Assembly (NCBI RefSeq): GCF_900114215.1
Contig: NZ_FOSG01000009.1
Coordinates: forward strand, 62,001-126,000
Source: Streptomyces mangrovi
Lineage (GTDB): Bacteria > Actinomycetota > Actinomycetes > Streptomycetales > Streptomycetaceae
Length of the DNA: 64,000 nt
Direction: 5' to 3'
This document shows positions 57,976-64,000 of this stretch, in pieces. Each line of letters begins with the position of its first letter. Position 1 is the stretch's first letter. Made by a program: the position numbers and the translations under genes. Below the pieces are notes generated by a model. The model was not told the origin of the DNA. It saw nothing but the letters and a program-made list of their open reading frames with translations, and did no database searches.

Positions 57976-59139
57976 ATGAACCCCATCACCGGACGCATCG
58001 TCACGACGGCCCTGCTGCTCGGTGCTCTGCTGGCCCCGGCCGGCGCCGCGGCCGCGGACGGGGAGGTCGCCGCGCCCGTCACGACCGGGGCGGTCTTCAA
58101 CGACCCCCAGGGCACCACGGCCCGGAAGAACGCCGTCAAGGACCACATCATCGGCGCGGTCAACGCCACGCAGAGCGGGCGGACCATCCGCGCCGCCCTG
58201 TACGCGCTGGCCGACCAGGACTACGCGGACGCGCTGATCGCCGCGCACGACCGGGGCGTCCAGGTCAGGGTCGTACTGGACTCCAAGTACGCGGACCGGT
58301 CCGCGGCGCGGAGCGTGCGGACCGCGCTCGGCGGCGACACCTCGGGCGGTTCGTGGGCGCGGGTGTGCACCGAGGGCCGGGCCTGCATCGCCGACGCCCC
58401 CGCGGACGTGAACCCGATCAACCACAACAAGTTCTTCACCTTCTCCCGGATCGGGAGCGCGGGCGAGGCGGAGGACGTGGTGATCCAGACCTCCGCCAAC
58501 CAGACCTCCCTCAACGTGGAGAAGTACTGGAACAACGCCTACACGGTCGTCGGCAACACCGGTCTCTACTCGGCCTACGTGTCGTACTTCGACGACCTGG
58601 CGGCCATGCGCAAGGACGGCGACTACTTCCGGCAGGGGAAGGTGGGCACGGAGAAGTACTACTTCTTCCCGCAGGCCACCGGTGACGTGGTGGTCGACGT
58701 GCTGGACAACGTGACCTGCACGGGCAACACCTCGGTGGGCTCGGCGTCGCACAAGACGGTGATCCGCGTCAGCGCCTTCGCCCTGCACCGGGACGCGGTG
58801 GCGCGCAAGCTCCGGGCGCTGGCGGACCAGGACTGCTGGGTGGAGGTGGTGTACGCCGACAGCAACGACGTCGGGATCATGCAGGGGCACCGCCGGCTGA
58901 AGCTGTACCGGCTCGACACCGCGGACGGCTACCTGGTGCACTCGAAGTACCTGACCGTCGAGGGCAACTACGCGGGCCACCCGGACACCAAGTGGACCTT
59001 CACCGGTTCGCACAATCTGGACCACTCCTCGCTCCGGGAGAACGACGAGGCCCTGCTCCGGCTGGAGGGCGCGGTGCCGCATGACGCCTACAAGCGGAAC
59101 TTCCTCGACATGCGGGCCGTCGCCACCCCCGTCGGCTGA
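57976..59139 (+). CDS. Secreted phospholipase D-like protein
   Basis: A 387-residue exported protein (signal peptide TALLLGALLAPAGAAAA). Two PLD-like halves: the first has HNKFFTFSR with QTSANQTS downstream, the second VHSKYLTVEG with FTGSHNLDHSS. The HxK pairs are present but the usual Asp is not, so catalysis is uncertain. Likely an extracellular lipid- or nucleic-acid-directed protein. ATG 57976 is preceded by AGGAAGG; the stop is directly followed by the transposase remnant. Confidence 0.82.
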   Translation: MNPITGRIVTTALLLGALLAPAGAAAADGEVAAPVTTGAVFNDPQGTTARKNAVKDHIIGAVNATQSGRTIRAALYALADQDYADALIAAHDRGVQVRVVLDSKYADRSAARSVRTALGGDTSGGSWARVCTEGRACIADAPADVNPINHNKFFTFSRIGSAGEAEDVVIQTSANQTSLNVEKYWNNAYTVVGNTGLYSAYVSYFDDLAAMRKDGDYFRQGKVGTEKYYFFPQATGDVVVDVLDNVTCTGNTSVGSASHKTVIRVSAFALHRDAVARKLRALADQDCWVEVVYADSNDVGIMQGHRRLKLYRLDTADGYLVHSKYLTVEGNYAGHPDTKWTFTGSHNLDHSSLRENDEALLRLEGAVPHDAYKRNFLDMRAVATPVG

Positions 59140-59143
59140 CGCC

Positions 59144-59638
59144 GTGGACGCGGGCCCCGGCGGCAGGACCAGCATCAACTGGAGCGAGCGCCTCTCCCGG
59201 AGGGGGCAGCCCGTGTTGCGGGTGCGGTTCTCCGCGCTGGACTGCCGGCCTTGTCCGGTGCGGCGGGAGTGCATCAACTCGCCCTCCGGCAAGAACCGTG
59301 AGCTGCGGCTGCGGCTGCGGCTGCGGCATCACGGCGAACACCAGGCACTCCAGGCGGCCAGAGCCGAGCGGAAGAGCGATGCGTGGAAGGACCGCTACAA
59401 GGTCCGGGCGGGGGCCGAGGACACCATCGCCCAAGCCGCCGGACGCTGCGGCCTGCGCAGATCCCGCTACCGGGGCCTGGCCAAGACCAGCCTCCAGCAC
59501 CAGCTCACCGGCGCCGCGATCAACCTTGCCCGCATCGACGCTCACCTCACCGGCACACCCCGAGCCCGCACCCGCACCAGCCACTTCGCACGACTCCGCC
59601 CCGCCGACCAGACGATCGACGGGGCGAAGACCGCATAG
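59144..59638 (+). pseudogene. IS1182-family transposase, 3' remnant
   Basis: About 164 codons matching the C-terminal part of IS1182-type DDE transposases: DCRPCPVRRECINS, then the WKDRYKVRAGAEDTIAQA, LRRSRYRGLAKTSLQHQL and NLARIDAHLTGTP stretches. The N-terminal two thirds are absent and no start is evident; the frame begins immediately after the PLD gene. Its stop (TAG) touches the right inverted repeat, the normal arrangement at an element end. Confidence 0.8.
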
Positions 59639-59681
59639 GCCCCGGAATTGACCAACAGCATCGGCCGTGCCGCCGGGGCCC
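59638..59681 (+). repeat. Right inverted repeat of the 56751-59681 unit
   Basis: 44 bases beginning GGCCCCGGAATTG, overlapping the transposase stop, matching the reverse complement of 56751-56794 with four mismatches. Confidence 0.85.
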
Positions 59682-59712
59682 GCCCGTCCGCTCCCGTCGC
59701 CGCCGGGGTCCG

Positions 59713-60372
59713 TCAGAGCGGGTCCGGCAGCGGCAGCAGCGGGACCTGCCCGGAACACCCCTTCCGGGGGACGTCGGGAGGGAACCCCAGCTCCCAGTCC
59801 AGCCCGTACCGGGCGAACAGTTCGGCACGCAGCCTCGCCGACGGCATCGGCGCCCCGGGCAGCAGCACGGCCACCACCGCCCCCATGAGCAGTGCGCGCA
59901 GCAGCGGATAGTCGGTGTCCGGATCGGGCGAGCCGTAGTCGGCCACGGTGTCGCGCAGCAGGCAGGCCAGCCGCTGCTGCTCGTCGCACTGGACGAAGCC
60001 CTCGTGCTGCAGGATCCCGGCCATGTGGGTGCGCATCAGCGTCGGCCGGTCGCGGGCGAGGCCCAGGATCGCGTCGATCGCGCGGGCCAGCGTCTCCCGC
60101 CCGGCGTCCGGGCCCGAGGGCCGCGGCTCGCGCTCCAGCGCCTCGGCCAGGGTGAGATGCATCAACCGGTGGACGGCTGACTGGAGCAGCTGCCGCTTGC
60201 CCGGGAAGTAGTACGACACCAGACCCCGTGCGGCCCCGGCCCGGTCCGCGATGTCCCCCAGAGTCGTCGCCTCGTATCCGCGCTCGTCGACGAGTTCCAC
60301 CGTCGCCTGCAGCAGCCGCTCGCGGGAACGCCGGCGCAACTCCTCATTGACCGATGCGCTGCGAGGGGACAT
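59713..60372 (-). CDS. TetR-family regulator
   Basis: A 219-residue repressor: N-terminal helix-turn-helix LLQATVELVDERGYEATTLGDIADRAGAARGLVSYYF, then an all-helical ligand domain. The inducer is unknown. An imperfect dyad GTTAAC (6) GTTGAC at its own promoter suggests self-repression. It begins 30 bases outside the transposon-like unit. Confidence 0.9.
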   Translation of the reverse strand: MSPRSASVNEELRRRSRERLLQATVELVDERGYEATTLGDIADRAGAARGLVSYYFPGKRQLLQSAVHRLMHLTLAEALEREPRPSGPDAGRETLARAIDAILGLARDRPTLMRTHMAGILQHEGFVQCDEQQRLACLLRDTVADYGSPDPDTDYPLLRALLMGAVVAVLLPGAPMPSARLRAELFARYGLDWELGFPPDVPRKGCSGQVPLLPLPDPL

Positions 60373-60375
60373 CCT

Positions 60376-60411
60376 GTTAACTCCTGCGTTGACTGGCTCA
60401 GGGCCAATATA
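60376..60411 (-). promoter_or_regulatory. TetR promoter and operator
   Basis: The GTTAAC-N6-GTTGAC dyad (60376-60393) overlaps the leader of the tetR gene, and a TATATT -10-like box lies at 60406-60411 on the minus strand. This is consistent with autoregulation; no clear -35 was seen. Confidence 0.45.
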
Positions 60412-60463
60412 CTCAGCGGTCTCCGGACGCCGACCGGCGAGTCACGGCGGTGTCCGGTCGGAC

Positions 60464-60502
60464 GCCGATCTCGGGCGACGCGGGGGATCGCCCGAGATCG
60501 GC
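60464..60502 (-). terminator. Strong hairpin after the PAP2 gene
   Basis: A perfect 15-bp inverted repeat (GCCGATCTCGGGCGA and complement, 9-base loop) lies 81 bases past the PAP2 stop on the minus strand, ahead of tetR. Confidence 0.65.
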
Positions 60503-60582
60503 CCTCCTCCGGCGCTCCCGCACGACGCGCCGCGCAGCGGTGCCCGGGGGAGGCCGGCGAGGGCCCTCTGACCATATTCCGA

Positions 60583-61323
60583 TCATCCGGGATCCGATCC
60601 TCCCGGTCCGCGCAGCTCCGGTCGAGAGGGCCGGGCACCGCGTCCGCTCCACAGCGCCGCCGCGGCGGCGGCCACGGCGAAGCCCAGCAGCCAGCCGACG
60701 ACCACGTCGGTGGGCCAGTGCACACCCAGGTAGACCCGGGTGAAGCCCACCCCGGCGACACTCACCGCGCCCACCCACGCAACGGCCAGGCGCACAGGGC
60801 GACCCGTTCGGCGCAGACGCACCAGCCACAGCAGCAGACCGCAGGTGAGCGCCGCCGTCATGGCGTGGCCGGAGGGCAGGGCCGCGAAGCCCGCGGAGTC
60901 CACCGGGTCGCTCCAGCGCGGGCGGTCGCGGTCGACCAGCGCCTTCAGGGCCTGCTGGAGGACGGTGCCGGCGAGCGCGGCGGCCGAGAACCAGAGCGCC
61001 GGCCGGCGCGCGCCGCGCAGCACCAGCCACACGACCGTCACCAGCAGTACGGCCCGCATCGTCCACGGGTCCCAGACCCAGTCGGTCAGCACCCGGTTGA
61101 GCCGTGTCCAGCCGGGTTCGGTGACCGCGGTGCGGTGCAGTTCTGCCGTGACGTGCGCGTCGAGGTCCAGCAGCGGGTCCCACCCCGCCAGGACGAGCAC
61201 GGTGAGCACGGCGGCGACAGCGGTGCACAGCGGGGCGGCGAGGCACGGGAAGGACCGCGGAAGGGAACGCCGGGAGGAGAGCCGGGAGGAGCGCCGGGAG
61301 GAGCGCCGGAGGGAGGGGGCCAT
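60583..61323 (-). CDS. PAP2-family membrane phosphatase
   Basis: About 246 residues with several membrane helices. The phosphatase signature is KALVDRDRPRW, then PSGHAMTAA, then GFTRVYLGVHWPTDVVVGW, the complete three-part motif. It probably dephosphorylates a lipid pyrophosphate or phosphatidate outside the membrane. The N-terminus is an Arg/Ser repeat written by GCCGGGAGGAG copies (61268-61312). ATG 61323 is preferred; GTG 61341 and TTG 61356 are alternatives. Confidence 0.87.
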   Translation of the reverse strand: MAPSLRRSSRRSSRLSSRRSLPRSFPCLAAPLCTAVAAVLTVLVLAGWDPLLDLDAHVTAELHRTAVTEPGWTRLNRVLTDWVWDPWTMRAVLLVTVVWLVLRGARRPALWFSAAALAGTVLQQALKALVDRDRPRWSDPVDSAGFAALPSGHAMTAALTCGLLLWLVRLRRTGRPVRLAVAWVGAVSVAGVGFTRVYLGVHWPTDVVVGWLLGFAVAAAAAALWSGRGARPSRPELRGPGGSDPG

Positions 61324-61425
61324 GGTGGAGAGAATCGCCACGGGAATGCGGTCCAACCGTCCGGTCGGCGGGTTGGCCGGTCGAGGGGGCGCGCGCCGCG
61401 GCGCACGGGTGGCGGCCCAGCGCTC

Positions 61426-62370
61426 TCAGCCCAGCGCTCTCAGCCCGGGGGCGAAGGCCACCAGCAACGGCACCATCAGCACCAGGGCCGCCAGCGCGGT
61501 CATCCGCAGCCGCCGGACCACCGTCAGCCGGGGAGCGGCCCTCAGCAGCCGGTCCACCCGCTGCGGCACCTGTGCGCCGGAGTGCGAGGCGTACGGGTCG
61601 AAGACCCCGCGCCCCTCGTTGAGTTCGACCAGCGCCAGGGCCACCGCCAGCCGTCCGCAGCGTCGCGAGGCGACGTCGTCGGCGGCCAGCTCGACCAGCC
61701 GGTGCACCTGGTCCCGGAACGCGCGGAAGACCGGCACCCGCGGAAAACCGGCGGCGAGCGCGGACGAGCAGTTCAGCAGCCAGTCGTGACGGGCCCGCAG
61801 ATGGCCACGCTCATGGGCGAGGACGGCGTCGAGCCTGCGTCCCCCCAGCCGGCGCAGCGCCGCGGTGGTGACCACGAGCCGGGGTGTGCTCCCCGGCAGC
61901 CACCAGGCGTCCGGGCGCTCGCTCTCCAGCACCACCAGCCGCTCCCCCAAGGCCGGCTCCTCGCCGGGCAGCAGCGGGGCGCGGGTGAGGAGTTCGGCGC
62001 GCCGGGCGCGCCGCCGGGCGCGCGCGTGGCGGATCTCCCGGGTGAGCATCGCGGCGGTCCACAGGCCGCCGCAGGCGAGCACCACCGCCACCACCGCGGG
62101 CCAGGACTCGCCGAACGCGCTGAGTCCGTACGCCTCGACGACCCGGCTCGGAGCCGGGGCGAAGACGTGGCCGCGCACGGCCTGCCAGGCCGCCGCGCCG
62201 GACAGGGCCATGGCGAGCACGCAGCACAGCAGCACGGCGACCACCACGCACTGCCACACCAGCAGCGCCAGCACCGGCTCGCGGTCCGGCCAGGAGCCGC
62301 GGGCCAGCACGCGCGGCGCCGTCGCCGCGGTCAGTGCGCCCAGGACGATCAGTGCGAGCGCGACCATCAT
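61426..62370 (-). CDS. M56-family membrane peptidase
   Basis: A 314-residue protein with four or five membrane helices and the zinc motif HERGH (AHERGHLRARHDWLLN) near residue 185. Related to BlaR1/MecR1 sensor peptidases. No BlaI-type repressor gene lies next to it, which is unusual for Streptomyces. ATG 62370 is preferred; an upstream ATG 62445 has a better ribosome site but adds a charged tail. Confidence 0.88.
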   Translation of the reverse strand: MMVALALIVLGALTAATAPRVLARGSWPDREPVLALLVWQCVVVAVLLCCVLAMALSGAAAWQAVRGHVFAPAPSRVVEAYGLSAFGESWPAVVAVVLACGGLWTAAMLTREIRHARARRRARRAELLTRAPLLPGEEPALGERLVVLESERPDAWWLPGSTPRLVVTTAALRRLGGRRLDAVLAHERGHLRARHDWLLNCSSALAAGFPRVPVFRAFRDQVHRLVELAADDVASRRCGRLAVALALVELNEGRGVFDPYASHSGAQVPQRVDRLLRAAPRLTVVRRLRMTALAALVLMVPLLVAFAPGLRALG

Positions 62371-62470
62371 GAGGAACAGCCTATGAGCCGGCGGCCGCTT
62401 GCGCGTCCGGGGGGAAACGGGAAGTGACGCACGCCTCACCGGCATGGTGTTCCCCGCTCCCCGCGAGGGC

Positions 62471-63079
62471 TCAGACGGTGAGCAGCATCGCGAACATCCC
62501 TATGCCCATCGCCAGTCGGCAGGCGGCGGCCACCTCCGGTGCCCGCCGCGGCCCGGCGCCACGACCGCCACGACCGCCGCGGACGCCGGAGGCGGCCGTC
62601 TCCGGCAGGCGGAGGGAGTCCGGCGCGGGCGCCAGCCGGGCCCCCGCGAGCAGCGTGTACAGCGCGAAGTAGACCAGCAGCGCTCCGGTCGCCGCCGCGG
62701 AGGCCGGATGCGCGGACGGCGCCGCATGGTGCCCGTGGGCGGGGGCGGGAGCGGCGGCCATGGCGAGTGCCATGTGCAGCATGGCCAGGGCGCCGACGGT
62801 GTGGTGCAGATGGTGGAGCCGGTGCTCCCCGTCGAACAGGACCAGCGCCAGCCCGTACCCCGCGGTGGCGCCGAAGAGTGCCACGAAGACCGCCGGCGGC
62901 GGTGGGTCCACCGCCGAAGCGGGCAGTGCCATCACGGCCATGCCCAGCCCCATCACCGCTTCCCCGGCGGCCTCCCGCCGCTGCCCGGGTGTGCCGCCGC
63001 GCGTTCGCCGCAGGCAGTACGCGCCCACGGCGCCGCACAGGGCCACCAGCATCCAGCCGACCGGTTCCGGTCCGTGCAC
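62471..63079 (-). CDS. DUF5134 membrane protein
   Basis: A 202-residue protein with about five hydrophobic helices (VGWMLVALCGAVGAYCL, AVFVALFGATAGYGLALVL) and a His-rich loop (DGEHRLHHLHHTV; APAHGHHAAPSAH) that could bind metal. The family function is unknown. GTG 63079 has GGGGAGG upstream. It is upstream of the M56 gene, with a 100-base gap. Confidence 0.82.
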   Translation of the reverse strand: MHGPEPVGWMLVALCGAVGAYCLRRTRGGTPGQRREAAGEAVMGLGMAVMALPASAVDPPPPAVFVALFGATAGYGLALVLFDGEHRLHHLHHTVGALAMLHMALAMAAAPAPAHGHHAAPSAHPASAAATGALLVYFALYTLLAGARLAPAPDSLRLPETAASGVRGGRGGRGAGPRRAPEVAAACRLAMGIGMFAMLLTV

Positions 63080-63244
63080 CCCGCCTCCCCACCGCTCGCC
63101 CGGCCGGCTGCTCCGGCCGGTTCCGCGGGGAGGATGCCCGGCGCAGGGCGCGTGTACGGGAGCGTGTGGAGGCAGTGGGGGAGTGCGGCCCAGGCGCACG
63201 CTCCCGGCGGTGCGGTACCGCCCCCGGGGCTCGCCACGCAGGCC

Positions 63245-63637
63245 TCAGATACCGGGCCGGTAGCGCAGCGGATGGTCCCCGGGAACCTCGACGAGGACGA
63301 TCGGCACCCCGTCCGGATCGCTGATCCACATCTCCACCAGCCCCCACGGCTCGCGCCTGGGCTCCCGCAGCACCTCCACGCCGCGGGCGGTGAGCTCCTG
63401 GTGGGCCCCGGCCGCGTCGGCGACCTGGAGCCACAGCCTCAGGCCGGGCGCGGGCGGGACCTCGGATCGGCCGGAGACCTCCAGGAAACCGCCGCCCAGG
63501 AAGTAGACGGTCCCGCGCTCCGGCCCGGTGCCGAACTCCCGGTACACGGCCAGCCCCAGGGCGTCACCGTAGAAGGCCCGCGAACGGTCGGGGTCGGTGG
63601 GGCGCAGCAGGACCCGGCTGCTCAGTACCTGAACCAT
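63245..63637 (-). CDS. VOC (glyoxalase-fold) family protein
   Basis: A 130-residue single-domain protein with the paired VOC repeats: SSRVLLRPTDPDRSRAFYGDALGLAVYREF and a C-terminal ISDPDGVPIVLVEVPGDHPL. Function unknown; glyoxalase, dioxygenase or resistance roles are all possible. ATG 63637. Confidence 0.88.
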   Translation of the reverse strand: MVQVLSSRVLLRPTDPDRSRAFYGDALGLAVYREFGTGPERGTVYFLGGGFLEVSGRSEVPPAPGLRLWLQVADAAGAHQELTARGVEVLREPRREPWGLVEMWISDPDGVPIVLVEVPGDHPLRYRPGI

Positions 63638-63725
63638 GGCACCGAGCCTAGGCCGTGGCCGGGGCGCTGTCCGGCATACGGGCCGAGCCGCCGGGTCGCG
63701 CGGACGGAGGTTTAGGCTCGGCCCC

Positions 63726-64000
63726 ATGAACGCCCCGAACGCCGTGAACGACCCCGCCTCCCCGGCCTCCGACGCCACCCCCCGGACGGCTTCCAAAACC
63801 GCCTCCGGCCTGAGCTTCAGGACCGCCCGCGAGGACGACGTCCCCACGCTGGTCGCCCTGGTGGAGTCGGCGTACCGGGGCGAGACCAGCCGGGCGGGCT
63901 GGACCACCGAGGCGGATCTGCTGGACGGGCAGCGCACCGACCCCGAGGGCGTCGCCGACGTCGTCCGTACCCCCGGCAGCCTGATGCTGATCGCCGAGCG
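63726..64000 (+). CDS. GNAT-family acetyltransferase, N-terminal part (partial)
   Basis: The gene runs off the right edge; about 91 codons are visible. After a Thr/Ser/Ala-rich start, SFRTAREDDVPTLVALVESAYRGE is the typical first strand and helix of GNAT acetyltransferases, followed by a GWTTEADLL segment. ATG 63726. Confidence 0.75.
   Translation, partial: MNAPNAVNDPASPASDATPRTASKTASGLSFRTAREDDVPTLVALVESAYRGETSRAGWTTEADLLDGQRTDPEGVADVVRTPGSLMLIAE

Larger units (their letters stand above)
56751..59681 (+). mobile_element. IS1182-like relic with cargo between inverted repeats
   Basis: A 2931-bp segment bounded by 44-bp inverted repeats (40/44 identical). Inside: a hairpin at 56803-56844, a secreted serine protease gene, a secreted PLD-like gene and the 3' third of an IS1182-family transposase that ends at the right repeat. 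No target duplication is evident at the edges. It looks like an insertion sequence whose transposase front has been replaced by two foreign genes. Mobility now would need a transposase in trans. Confidence 0.6.

Overview
The window is high-GC (about 70% or more), gene-dense actinobacterial chromosome, almost certainly Streptomyces. The signs are G/C-ending codons, frequent GTG and TTG starts, many genes coupled by 1-4 base overlaps, a rare TTA codon in a pathway regulator, and typical Streptomyces families (DrrABC-type exporter, DUF5134, DUF2461, LVIVD/DUF305 pair, LacI-controlled sugar genes). I found no tRNA, rRNA, CRISPR array or phage.

Layout. 1-6700: ABC exporters (one half-transporter has lost its Walker A motif), an L,D-transpeptidase lipoprotein, a Nudix hydrolase, a VOC protein and a ThuA-like protein. 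6701-33572: a biosynthetic gene cluster. 33659-38409: a macrodomain protein, a large membrane-anchored protein with a periplasmic-binding-like domain, and a NamZ/DUF1343 protein. 38523-48075: lactate-utilisation lutABC and L-rhamnose catabolism (kinase, bifunctional aldolase/dehydrogenase, isomerase) opposite rhaM and a LacI-family regulator. 48316-56697: flavin monooxygenase, YjbQ-family protein, lactonase, CbiX-like chelatase, BadF/BadG-type kinase, uracil-DNA glycosylase, and a divergent DUF305/LVIVD pair. 56751-59681: a unit bounded by 44-bp inverted repeats that carries a secreted protease, a secreted PLD-like protein and the 3' end of an IS1182-like transposase. 59713-64000: TetR, PAP2, M56 peptidase, DUF5134, VOC and the start of a GNAT gene.

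The cluster. Two NRPSs form a pyochelin/thiazostatin-type line. NRPS1 is ArCP-Cy-A-PCP and its A-domain residues read as the cysteine code DLYNLSLIWK. NRPS2 is docking-Cy-A(MT)-PCP-TE and reads DLYNLSLVWK. A thiazolinyl-imine reductase, a saccharopine-dehydrogenase-like protein and a type II thioesterase follow, all joined by short overlaps. Downstream on the same strand are an NTF2-like protein and an ABC exporter (ATPase plus two permeases). A second same-strand operon encodes a PdxH/PhzG-like flavin oxidase, a class II DAHP synthase, a DUF2461 protein, a stand-alone aryl-AMP ligase with salicylate-type pocket residues, and an aromatic FAD monooxygenase. The divergent arm encodes a benzoate-CoA-ligase-like enzyme, a fused aminodeoxychorismate synthase (PabAB) and a LuxR-family regulator containing TTA.

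The notable point is that the line looks like pyochelin assembly, yet no salicylate synthase or isochorismate/pyruvate-lyase pair is present. Instead there are chorismate-boosting and 4-amino-4-deoxychorismate-forming enzymes plus oxidases. The aryl cap may therefore be an aminated or otherwise modified benzoate, or salicylate may be made elsewhere; sequence alone cannot decide.
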